Positions 8,511 to 16,836 of a stretch of DNA of 64,000 nucleotides are shown one piece after another. Under the pieces are notes generated by a model. It saw nothing but the letters and a program-made list of their open reading frames with translations. It was not told the DNA's origin and ran no database searches. The stretch's first letter is position 1; every line of letters starts with the position of its first letter. The translations under genes and the position numbers were made by a program. The stretch is from NCBI GenBank assembly GCA_031406155.1, contig JANOGW010000058.1, forward strand, positions 7,559-71,558, given 5' to 3'. The stretch comes from JACMNW01 sp031406155. Lineage in GTDB: Bacteria; Pseudomonadota; Alphaproteobacteria; Rhodobacterales; Rhodobacteraceae.

Positions 8511-10227
8511 GCCGCTCCGCCTTGGCACCTGGGTGGGTAACTGCACCCCAACGCGCGCCGCCGACCAGCTTGGCAAACTTCCAGACCGCCCCGGTTTCAT
8601 ACTGGGTCTGGCGCGGGCCTTTCCAGTGCGCCTTGCGGGCTGCCAGTTCGGCATCCGACAGCGCGACCGACAATTCCCCCGTCAAGGCGTTCAGCGTGAT
8701 CATGTCGCCGTCTTTCAACAGCGCAATCGGCCCGCCATGCGCCGCCTCGGGTCCCACATGCCCAACGCAAAAGCCGCGGGTGGCACCGCTGAAACGGCCG
8801 TCGGTGATCAGCGCCACTTTCTTGCCCATGCCCTGCCCCGACAGCGCCGCCGTGGTGGACAGCATTTCGCGCATACCCGGCCCGCCTGCCGGGCCTTCGT
8901 TACGGATCACCAGAACCTCGCCTTCTTTGTAGGCGCGCTTTTGCACCGCCTCGAACGCGTCTTCCTCGCATTCGAACACGCGGGCCGGGCCGGTAAACAC
9001 CTGTTCCGCCTCGGACATGCCGGCAACTTTCACAATCGCACCGTCGGGGCAGATGTTGCCACGCAAGCCTACGACGCCGCCAGTATGGGAAATCGGCGTT
9101 TCAATCGGATAGATCACCCGACCATCCGCTTCACGCGTGATCAGATCCAGCTCTTCCCCCAAAGAACGCCCTGATACAGTGATGCAGTCTTCGTGCAGCA
9201 AGCCCGCCTTGCGCAGCTCCTTCATCACCACCGGCACGCCGCCCGCTTCGTACATGTCCTTCGCGACATATTCGCCACCGGGGCGCAGGCTGACGAAATA
9301 GGGCGTGTCGCGGAAAATCTCGCAGACATCAAACAGATCGAAAGCAAGGCCCGCCTCATGCGCAATAGCCGGCAGATGCAGGCCCGCGTTGGTGGAACCG
9401 CCGGTGCAAGCCACCACCCGCGCTGCGTTTTTCAACGACTTCAGCGTGACGATATCACGCGCACGGATGTTCTTTTCGATCAGGTGCATCACAGCCACGC
9501 CGGACGCATCGCCATACTGATCGCGCGACTCGTAGGGCGCTGGCATGCCGGATGAATTCAGCAATGCCAGACCGATTGCCTCGCTGACGCAGGCCATTGT
9601 GTTGGCGGTATATTGCCCCCCGCAGGCCCCCGCCGATGGGCAGGCAACCCGTTCCAGAATGGCAAGTTCAGCATCGGTCATATTACCTGCCTGATGCTTG
9701 CCCACCGCCTCGAACACGTCTTGCACGACCACATCCTTGCCGTTCAACCGCCCCGGCAAGATGGATCCGCCATACATGAACACCGAGGGCACGTTCAGCC
9801 GCACCATCGCCATCATCATGCCGGGCAGCGATTTGTCGCACCCTGCAAGCCCGACCAGTGCGTCATAGCAATGCCCGCGCATTGTCAGTTCCACCGTGTC
9901 GGCAATCGCGTCGCGTGATGCCAGCGATGACCGCATACCTTCGTGCCCCATCGCGATGCCGTCTGTCACCGTGATGGTGGTAAATTCGCGCGGTGTGCCG
10001 CCACCCTTTTTCACCCCCATTTTCACTGACTGCGCTTGTCGGTTCAACGCGATATTGCACGGGGCTGCTTCATTCCAACATGTCGCGACGCCAACCCAGG
10101 GCTGATGTATCTCTTCCTCGGTGATCCCCATCGCGTAGAAATAGCTGCGATGTGGCGCGCGCGATGGCCCTTCGGTCACGTGGCGGCTTGGAAGCTTCGA
10201 TTTGTCAAAACGCTGGTTCGTGGTCAT
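8491..10227 (-). CDS. ilvD: Dihydroxy-acid dehydratase
   Basis: The 578-residue product converts 2,3-dihydroxy-isovalerate and 2,3-dihydroxy-3-methylvalerate to 2-oxo acids in branched-chain amino acid synthesis. Fe-S ligand motifs TCWNEAAPCN, GLAGCDKSLPG and SAGACGGQYTANTM are present, as are SGRSLGEE and RFSGATRGFCVGH, the C-terminal active-site region. The start MTTNQRFDKSKLPSRHVTEG is the usual IlvD N-terminus and has GGAGGATC just upstream. This is the second IlvD/Edd-family enzyme in the window; the other (43913-45655) is of the sugar-acid type. Its neighbour, the lipoprotein gene, overlaps its end. Confidence 0.96.
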   Translation of the reverse strand: MTTNQRFDKSKLPSRHVTEGPSRAPHRSYFYAMGITEEEIHQPWVGVATCWNEAAPCNIALNRQAQSVKMGVKKGGGTPREFTTITVTDGIAMGHEGMRSSLASRDAIADTVELTMRGHCYDALVGLAGCDKSLPGMMMAMVRLNVPSVFMYGGSILPGRLNGKDVVVQDVFEAVGKHQAGNMTDAELAILERVACPSAGACGGQYTANTMACVSEAIGLALLNSSGMPAPYESRDQYGDASGVAVMHLIEKNIRARDIVTLKSLKNAARVVACTGGSTNAGLHLPAIAHEAGLAFDLFDVCEIFRDTPYFVSLRPGGEYVAKDMYEAGGVPVVMKELRKAGLLHEDCITVSGRSLGEELDLITREADGRVIYPIETPISHTGGVVGLRGNICPDGAIVKVAGMSEAEQVFTGPARVFECEEDAFEAVQKRAYKEGEVLVIRNEGPAGGPGMREMLSTTAALSGQGMGKKVALITDGRFSGATRGFCVGHVGPEAAHGGPIALLKDGDMITLNALTGELSVALSDAELAARKAHWKGPRQTQYETGAVWKFAKLVGGARWGAVTHPGAKAERHVYMDQ

Positions 10228-10376
10228 GGCGATCCTCCGGAAACTGGCTTTGGACGCAGAGATAAAGCGCCGCGCCAACCGGGGCAAGACCGGATTGAGG
10301 CCCGACTGAGGACAGCGTTTGCATCTGCATGCTGAAGATGATCAGATTGGCCGCGACGCGCCAGAAGGACGATCAT

Positions 10377-11303
10377 GTGACCGAGCCGACCCCCACCCGG
10401 ATTGCCGCCCATATCGCCGGTTCACTTGAACTTTACGCCGCACTTCGGCAGGCCGGTCAGGACGCCGGACATGAGGTGGTGCTGGCCGAGATCATCGCCG
10501 CGCTTCTAAAGGGCAATCCCGTAGCACAGGCCACCGCTGCACGGCTGGCGTCGGTTGACTCCGGGTTGTTGCGGGCCATCCTGCGAAAGGGCGCGGGCCT
10601 GCCGGCAACCGCCAATGCCCCTGCCATTCGCGCGTATCTTGCGGCCGCAACGCCAGCACCCTTGTTCCTGCCACCGGTCGGCGATAGCCCGACGCTGGCG
10701 CTGCTGACCAATGGCGAGCATCCCGACATGCCGCCGTTTTCCGATCATGCCTTCGATGCGTGGTTTGCCGAACAGGCCACTGGCCGCCTGCTTTATGGTC
10801 TGGGCGCGTATCTTGAGAAACGGTCCGTCTATGCCACGGCGCAGTTTGCCGATGTTGCCAGCCCGGAATGGCGCACGATGCACCTTGGTGTCGATGTCTT
10901 TGCCGCGGCCGGAACGCCGGTGTTCGCGCCGCTTGCGGGCATGGTTCTGCACCTTACCTACAACGCCGATCCGCTGGATTATGGTCATACCCTGATACTG
11001 GAGCATGATGCCGGCGGCGTGCCGTTCTTTACACTCTACGGGCATCTGGGGGCCAGTTTGCCCGGTCTGTTGGCCAAGGGCGACAGGGTCGCTGCGGGGC
11101 AGTTGATCGCACATCTGGGGGATTGGCATGAAAACGGCGGCTGGGCTGCGCATATCCACTTTCAGGTGATGACCGACATGCTGGATCAGAACGCCGGTAA
11201 CTTCTTTGGCGTGGGCCATGAAAGCCTGATTGATGTGTGGTCAGAGATTTGCCTTGATCCTAACCTAATCCTGCGATTGCCTGAGGCTCTGTTCAAACTC
11301 TAG
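10377..11303 (+). CDS. M23-family metallopeptidase domain protein
   Basis: A 308-residue protein with a LytM/M23 peptidase domain in the C-terminal half: the zinc motif HLGVDVF (HxxxD) near residue 180, TLYGHLG, and the paired HIHFQ near residue 255. The N-terminal 170 residues have no signal peptide or recognised fold. Cytosolic M23-like domains of this kind also occur fused to class III aminotransferases, so a peptidoglycan role should not be assumed. The GTG at 10377 is chosen because AGAAGGACG precedes it; an ATG at 10329 would add 16 atypical residues. It is divergent from ilvD and 9 bp upstream of pxpA, so it may be the first gene of that operon. Confidence 0.75.
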   Translation: MTEPTPTRIAAHIAGSLELYAALRQAGQDAGHEVVLAEIIAALLKGNPVAQATAARLASVDSGLLRAILRKGAGLPATANAPAIRAYLAAATPAPLFLPPVGDSPTLALLTNGEHPDMPPFSDHAFDAWFAEQATGRLLYGLGAYLEKRSVYATAQFADVASPEWRTMHLGVDVFAAAGTPVFAPLAGMVLHLTYNADPLDYGHTLILEHDAGGVPFFTLYGHLGASLPGLLAKGDRVAAGQLIAHLGDWHENGGWAAHIHFQVMTDMLDQNAGNFFGVGHESLIDVWSEICLDPNLILRLPEALFKL

Positions 11304-11312
11304 GCCCCTACC

Positions 11313-12089
11313 ATGGCAACACGACGCAGCATTGATCTGAACGCCGACCTTGGCGAGGGGTATGGTCCTTGGCCCATGGGAGATGACGCGGGCTTGCTGG
11401 GCATCGTCAGCAGTGCCAATGTGGCCTGCGGCGGGCATGCAGGCGACCCGGACGTGATGTTTGCCACCCTGACCGAGGCGCGTGCCCGGAACGTCACGAT
11501 CGGTGCGCATCCGGGATATGCTGACCGGGCGGGCTTTGGCCGCCGGATCATCCCGATGTCAGGGCCTGCGATTGAACGAATGGTCGCCGTTCAGATCGGC
11601 GGGTTGCTGGGGGCGGCGGCACTGGCGGGGGCATCGGTGCGCTATGTCAAGGCGCATGGTGCGCTGGCAAACCTGGCCGCCGACGAGGCCAGTGTTGCCG
11701 GTGCCATTGCCCGGGCCACGCGCGCCGTTTCGCGTGAATTGGCTTTGCTCGCCATCTCAGGCACCGAGTTGGAGGCGGCGGGACGTGCGGCCGGATTGCA
11801 GGTGTTCAGCGAGGTATTCGCAGACCGCGCCTATCTGCCCAGTGGCCGTCTGGTTCCGCGCAGCCACAAAGGCGCGATGATCCATGATGTCGAAGTGGCG
11901 GCGCAGCGGCTGCTTGGGTTTCTGGACAGCGGCCTTATGCCAACGTTGGACGGGCCGGCCATTGCGCTGCCCGCGCATTCGATCTGCGTTCACGGTGACA
12001 GCCCCGGTGCTGTTCAGATGGCGCGCCATATTCGTGCATCACTTTCCGGCGCGGGCATCGCCGTGACCGCCTTTCTGCCACCCGCATGA
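11313..12089 (+). CDS. pxpA: 5-oxoprolinase subunit PxpA (LamB/YcsF family)
   Basis: The 258-residue protein begins MATRRSIDLNADLGEGYGPW and carries the family motifs LNADLGE, ANVACGGHAGDP, VTIGAHPGYAD and VRYVKAHGAL; HSICVHGDSP is near the end. PxpA works with PxpB and PxpC to cleave 5-oxoproline to glutamate with ATP, removing pyroglutamate formed as a damage product. Order pxpA-pxpB-pxpC with ATGA overlaps indicates one transcription unit. Length and motifs are normal for the family. Confidence 0.93.
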   Translation: MATRRSIDLNADLGEGYGPWPMGDDAGLLGIVSSANVACGGHAGDPDVMFATLTEARARNVTIGAHPGYADRAGFGRRIIPMSGPAIERMVAVQIGGLLGAAALAGASVRYVKAHGALANLAADEASVAGAIARATRAVSRELALLAISGTELEAAGRAAGLQVFSEVFADRAYLPSGRLVPRSHKGAMIHDVEVAAQRLLGFLDSGLMPTLDGPAIALPAHSICVHGDSPGAVQMARHIRASLSGAGIAVTAFLPPA

Positions 12090-12781
12090 CCGAAACCCGC
12101 ACCTTCCCCGGGTTTCGTGCCGTTGCGGATCGGGCATTGCTGGTGGAATTTGGCGATCTGATCGGTGATGATGCCCATGCGCAGGTTATGTCGCTGGACG
12201 TACGGCTGGCGCAGGCGCCTTTCCCCGGCTTTACCGAGGCGGTTCCCGCCTATGTCAGCATTCTGGTCTGCTTTGACGCGATGTTTATCGATCACGAAGG
12301 TGTCGAAGGATGGGTCAGAGGTTTGCTGCAATCGCCGGTGCTGCCACCCCGAAGGGGTGTCTTACGGACAGTTGACGTCTGCTACGACCCGGAGTTTTCG
12401 CCGGATCTGGCTGCGGTTTCGGGGCAAACCGGGCTTGGTGAAGATGCCGTCATCAACGCGCACCTTGCCGAAACCTATCAAGTGTTCATGTATGGTTTTG
12501 CGCCGGGTTATGCCTATCTGGCCGGGGTTCCACCCGCGTTGCATTTGCCGCGCAAGCCCAGCGCCAGACGGGACGTGGCGGCAGGCAGCGTCATCATTGC
12601 GGGTGCACAATGTTTGATCACCACCCTAGCGATGCCGACGGGGTGGTGGATCATCGGGCGATCCCCAGCGCGGATACTGACCGACGATCCCGCCACGCCG
12701 TTCCTGTTTGATGTCGGTGACCGGGTTCGGTTCCGGCGCATCGGGCGGGCGGCGTTCGATGCGGCACTTGCAACCCGATGA
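12086..12781 (+). CDS. pxpB: 5-oxoprolinase subunit PxpB (KipI family)
   Basis: The 231-residue product shows the KipI/AHS1 signatures: FRAVADRALLVEFGD at the start, a vCYDpeFg-type segment (VCYDPEFSPDL), YQVFMYGFAPGYAYLAGVP and the proline/arginine-rich LPRKPSARRDVAAGSV. The late segment TGWWIIGRSP is also typical. It forms the PxpBC complex that completes the ATP-dependent opening of 5-oxoproline together with PxpA. The start overlaps the pxpA stop by 4 bases and its own stop overlaps pxpC in the same way. Confidence 0.92.
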   Translation: MTETRTFPGFRAVADRALLVEFGDLIGDDAHAQVMSLDVRLAQAPFPGFTEAVPAYVSILVCFDAMFIDHEGVEGWVRGLLQSPVLPPRRGVLRTVDVCYDPEFSPDLAAVSGQTGLGEDAVINAHLAETYQVFMYGFAPGYAYLAGVPPALHLPRKPSARRDVAAGSVIIAGAQCLITTLAMPTGWWIIGRSPARILTDDPATPFLFDVGDRVRFRRIGRAAFDAALATR

Positions 12782-13725
12782 CCAGAGCGCGCTTCAGCGT
12801 TGTGCACGCGGGTCCACAGGTAACCGTTCAGGACGCAGGGCGGGCCGGGTTGATGCGATACGGTGTTCCGGCGTCCGGACCGATGGACAGGCTGGCTTTC
12901 GCGGCCGCCAATCTGACGCTTGGAAATCAGGCTGGCGCGCCTGCCATCGAAGTGTCGCTGGGCGGCCTTGTCTTGCGATGCACCGAGGGGCCGATCACGT
13001 TCGCCGTCGCGGGCGGCGATTTTCGGGTGAAAATCGACACCTCGGCGGTCAGCGCGTGGGGCGTCGCAACTTTGCAGGCGGGGCAGATGCTGACCATCCG
13101 GCCCGGGCGGTGGGGCAGCTGGTGCTACCTTGCATTCGCAGGAAAACTGGTTTGCCAGCCTTGGCTTGGAAGTGTGTCAACGCATGACCCCAGCGGGCTT
13201 GGTGGGGGGCGGCTGATCACCGGGGACAGCGTGACACTTGAGGACTGCCGTGATCGTGGCAACCTTCATGCCGCAATTCCGTTTCCTGTTTCGGCGCGCC
13301 CACGACACAGCGTCCGCGTAGTGCTGGGGCCGCAAGACCGGTTCTTCAGTCCTGACACAATTGCCCGGTTGTTGTCTGGACGCTTCGCCCTGACGGATGC
13401 CTACGACCGAATGGGTGTGCGCCTTTCGGGGCCGTTGCTGCACCCCGACGCGCCGCTTGACATGCCATCGGAGGCTATCGCACGCGGGTCAATCCAGGTT
13501 GCGGGCGACGGCGTTGCAACCGTGCTTCTGGCGGACCACCAGACCACCGGCGGCTATCCGAAAATCGCGACCATACTGTCGGACGACATCGATGGTTTTG
13601 TGCAGTTGCGCAGTAGGAATTCGGTGACGTTTGAGGCAATTACACCCCAGGCGGCAGTGGCAGCCGCACGCACCCGTGGCAGATCGCGGGCGGCGTATCT
13701 GGCCCGCTTGATTGCAGACGCCTGA
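12778..13725 (+). CDS. pxpC: 5-oxoprolinase subunit PxpC (biotin-dependent carboxyltransferase-like)
   Basis: The 315-residue protein belongs to the KipA/AHS2 family. Diagnostic pieces are VQDAGRAGLMRYGVPASGPMD near the N-terminus, ANLTLGNQAGAPAIEVSLGG, VRVVLGPQDRFF, a DRMGVRLSGP segment, and LLADHQTTGGYPKIATIL near residue 245. It partners with PxpB. It is the last gene of the pxp operon; the next gene starts 178 bp later and is unrelated. Confidence 0.92.
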   Translation: MTRARFSVVHAGPQVTVQDAGRAGLMRYGVPASGPMDRLAFAAANLTLGNQAGAPAIEVSLGGLVLRCTEGPITFAVAGGDFRVKIDTSAVSAWGVATLQAGQMLTIRPGRWGSWCYLAFAGKLVCQPWLGSVSTHDPSGLGGGRLITGDSVTLEDCRDRGNLHAAIPFPVSARPRHSVRVVLGPQDRFFSPDTIARLLSGRFALTDAYDRMGVRLSGPLLHPDAPLDMPSEAIARGSIQVAGDGVATVLLADHQTTGGYPKIATILSDDIDGFVQLRSRNSVTFEAITPQAAVAAARTRGRSRAAYLARLIADA

Positions 13726-13903
13726 CGCAGCTGGCGCCACACTGGTTTGCTAGTCGTTTGCTTTGGATCGATAAAACTGCCAAACTTAGAATACAGGCAC
13801 GCGATCTGCCCAGAAACTTGGCTGCACTACATAGGTTTTGCCATAGTTAAGCCGAAGTTAACGTCTAATTCGCGATCAATACCGCGCTTGAGGATTGTTG
13901 TAG

Positions 13904-16651
13904 ATGGCAAATGTTACCGGAACTACCGGTGCAGATACCCTTGCTGGCACCACCGGCACGGACTCGATTGTCGGTTTCAGCGGCAATGATTCCATTGCCT
14001 CTGGCAACAGTGCTGACAGCGTCTATGGCGGTTCCGGCAATGACACCGTGGATGGTGGCAGCGGGAACGACCTGATCTTCGGCGACAGCGATCTGGCGAA
14101 TACCTGGGGCTACCGGGTCTACGATCGGAATTTCAGCGATCAGCCCAATCAGGCCCCCACGATTGACAGCGGTACATTGCGTGGGTCTGGCCTGACCACC
14201 GGCTTTGACGTGAACGCTTTGGCAAACGCGGCGCGGGGTACATCCGGTGACCCAAACGACTTTGGCGTTATCCTGACATCAACCTTCACGGCGACCACGG
14301 CGGGCGTTTACCGTTTTGCCACCACGTCGGATGACGGCTCTACCCTAACTCTGCTGGATGCAAATGGCACCCCGCTGACGTTTCTGAATCAGGATGGCAG
14401 CTCTGCCGCCTTTATGAACAACGATTTTCACCAGGCCGCAACGACGCGGTTTGGCGATGTGACGCTTGCGGCAGGGCAAAGCTATACGATCGAAATTCGG
14501 TACTGGGAAAATCTTGGCGGCAATACTCTTGCCGCAACTGTCACACCCCCCGGCGGCACGATCACCAACCTCAATGGCAGCCCGTTCATCGGTGCCCCCG
14601 TCAACACCAACACAGGCGCAGATTCCCTTTTCGGCGGTACTGGCAGCGACACCATTTTTGGCGAAGCCGGTAACGATACGCTGGATGGCGGGGCCAATAA
14701 TGACAGTCTTTCCGGCGGTGCCGGGCTTGACACGATCATTGGCGGGACCGGTGCAGATACGATAAATGGTGGCGCGGGGCAGGATACTGCCGATTACTCG
14801 GCATCCGCAGCCGCTGTTAGCATCAATCTTGGTGCCGGCACCGCCGGTGGCACCGGAAGCGATGCCGTTGGCGATGTGCTGACCAATATCGACGGGCTGA
14901 TCGGATCGGCCTTCAACGATACGCTGATCGGCTATGATGGTCAGGGCACCCTTGCCGACCCGACGACCAACATCTTCTTTGGCGGTGCGGGCAACGATTC
15001 ACTCGATGGCGCTGGTGGCAACGATCAGTTGTTTGGCGGCAATGACAACGACACCATTCTGGGTGGGCTCGGCAACGACCTTGTCTCTGGCGATGATGGC
15101 AACGATAGCCTGTCGGGCGGCGATGGCAATGACACAGTTTTGGGCGGTCTTGGCACCGACATCCTGACCGGCGGGATCGGCACGGACAGTCTTGTTGGCG
15201 GCGATGGGGCCGACAATCTGTCAGGCGACGGCGACGCGGATACGCTTGTTGGCGGGCTTGGCAATGACACGCTGAGCGGCGGCGACGGCAATGATCAGCT
15301 TGACGGCGGTGATAACGACGACATCTTGACGGGTGGCACGGGTACGGACTTGCTGACCGGCGGCGATGGCAACGACACGCTGGGGGCCGATGCAGGGAAT
15401 GACACGCTGTCTGGCGGGGCTGGCAACGATGTGCTGGAAGGCCATGACGATGCCGACGTCATTTCAGGTGGGTCAGGCGACGATTACATCGTTGGCTTTG
15501 ATGTCACCAATATCACCAACCCGGTAAACCGCACGCTTACGCCGCCTGTCGGATCGGATGACGGGGCGGCGGATTCGTTGGCCGGTGATGCAGGTGCCGA
15601 CACCATTCTGGGTGGTGCAGGCAATGACACGCTGGATGGCGGGGCTGACAATGACACCCTGATCGGGGGGTCGCAGAATGACACGCTGATCGGCGGAACC
15701 GGCAACGACAGCCTGTCCGGCGGCACCGAGAATGACAGCCTGTCAGGCGATGATGGCACAGATATCCTTGATGGTGGCGATGGCAACGACACCCTGATGG
15801 GTGGCGCGGGCAGCGATACCCTGTCGGGCGGGTTCGGTGACGACACCATTGTCGTAGGTGCGGGTGACTACGCCACGAACGTGACTGATATCGTTAATGG
15901 CAACGAATCCACTGGTGATCTGGATGTGCTGGACCTGCGGGCGTTCGGCAAGTCGTTGACAAACATCGCCTTTGATCCCGGTAACGCCGAGAACGGCACG
16001 GTTGAGTTTCTGAATGGCGCGGGCAATGTCATCGGCACGATGACGTTCTCCAATATCGAAAACGTCATTCCCTGCTTTACCCCCGGCACCCTGATCCAGT
16101 CCCTGAATGGTGACGTGGCGGTCGAAACCCTGGTCGCGGGTGACATGGTGCTGACGCGCGATCACGGATACCAGCCGTTGCGTTGGACGGGTCGGCGCGA
16201 TCTGTCGGTTGCTGAACTGGCGGCACAAACCAAGTTGCACCCTGTTGTGATCCGCGCCGGCGCGCTGGGCCGCAATCTGCCCGCGCAAGACATGATGGTA
16301 TCGCCGCAGCACCGGATGCTGATCACCGGCCCGCGTGTCGAGATGATGTTCGGCGAGCCTGAGGTGCTGGTTGCCGCAACCCATCTGGTCGGGCAGGCTG
16401 GCATCAGCCGCGCGCATCCGGCATCCGTCAGCTATATTCATATCATGTTCGATCAGCACCAGATCATCCGGGCGAACGGCTGCTGGACGGAAAGTTTCCA
16501 GCCGGGGGCCCTGACACTGCAATCGATGCAGCAGGATCAGCGCGACGAACTGATGACCCTGTTTCCCGCACTTGAAGCGGTCGCCCCGCTTTACCCGTCC
16601 GCCCGTCTGTCGCTGAAGGCGCACGAGGCACGTGTGCTGATGGCCGCCTGA
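13904..16651 (+). CDS. Large RTX calcium-binding protein with PA14 and C-terminal Hint domains
   Basis: A 915-residue protein without an N-terminal signal peptide. A short block of GGxGxD-type repeats (residues 4-60) is followed by a PA14-like beta domain (about 67-226, with TATTAGVYRFATTSDDGS) typical of carbohydrate binding, a long RTX nonapeptide array (about 237-655) and a short linker. From Cys724 comes a Hint domain (CFTPGTLIQSLNG, then GDMVLTRDHGYQPLRWTG and SPQHRMLI). Calcium would fold the RTX rolls outside the cell after type I secretion. No T1SS genes are in the window. The Hint segment belongs to a class found at the end of many roseobacter RTX proteins and may self-cleave at Cys724. 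Start supported by GAGGA 10 bases upstream. Its substrate may be the neighbouring polysaccharide, but this is inference. Confidence 0.85.
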   Translation: MANVTGTTGADTLAGTTGTDSIVGFSGNDSIASGNSADSVYGGSGNDTVDGGSGNDLIFGDSDLANTWGYRVYDRNFSDQPNQAPTIDSGTLRGSGLTTGFDVNALANAARGTSGDPNDFGVILTSTFTATTAGVYRFATTSDDGSTLTLLDANGTPLTFLNQDGSSAAFMNNDFHQAATTRFGDVTLAAGQSYTIEIRYWENLGGNTLAATVTPPGGTITNLNGSPFIGAPVNTNTGADSLFGGTGSDTIFGEAGNDTLDGGANNDSLSGGAGLDTIIGGTGADTINGGAGQDTADYSASAAAVSINLGAGTAGGTGSDAVGDVLTNIDGLIGSAFNDTLIGYDGQGTLADPTTNIFFGGAGNDSLDGAGGNDQLFGGNDNDTILGGLGNDLVSGDDGNDSLSGGDGNDTVLGGLGTDILTGGIGTDSLVGGDGADNLSGDGDADTLVGGLGNDTLSGGDGNDQLDGGDNDDILTGGTGTDLLTGGDGNDTLGADAGNDTLSGGAGNDVLEGHDDADVISGGSGDDYIVGFDVTNITNPVNRTLTPPVGSDDGAADSLAGDAGADTILGGAGNDTLDGGADNDTLIGGSQNDTLIGGTGNDSLSGGTENDSLSGDDGTDILDGGDGNDTLMGGAGSDTLSGGFGDDTIVVGAGDYATNVTDIVNGNESTGDLDVLDLRAFGKSLTNIAFDPGNAENGTVEFLNGAGNVIGTMTFSNIENVIPCFTPGTLIQSLNGDVAVETLVAGDMVLTRDHGYQPLRWTGRRDLSVAELAAQTKLHPVVIRAGALGRNLPAQDMMVSPQHRMLITGPRVEMMFGEPEVLVAATHLVGQAGISRAHPASVSYIHIMFDQHQIIRANGCWTESFQPGALTLQSMQQDQRDELMTLFPALEAVAPLYPSARLSLKAHEARVLMAA

Positions 16652-16786
16652 CGGGGCCGCCCGATTTATTGGCTGACGGCGCGTTTAGGACCATCGATCC
16701 GGTTTCGGCAGAAAGTGGCCCGCTCCACAAGTTTGCCTTGATGGCACCACATTATCGCCCAGCGTCACGGTATTTTATCGTAAGTG

Positions 16787-16805
16787 TTGCAACCTAGGGT
16801 TGTAC
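16787..16805. promoter_or_regulatory. Short inverted repeat before the beta-helix RTX gene
   Basis: CAACC-TAG-GGTTG (core 16790-16802), with partial extension on both sides, lies 35-50 bp upstream of the ATG at 16837. It is a candidate operator or promoter-proximal regulatory dyad. No match to a known regulator could be made. Confidence 0.3.
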
Positions 16806-16836
16806 ATATCATCACTTGCCCGGGGGCGACGCAGAC

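Noticed and set aside
8491..8654. Upstream extension of the lipoprotein gene to 8654
   Set aside because: The extra 48 residues lie antisense-free but out of frame within ilvD, are Arg/Pro-rich, and would bury the signal peptide and lipobox.
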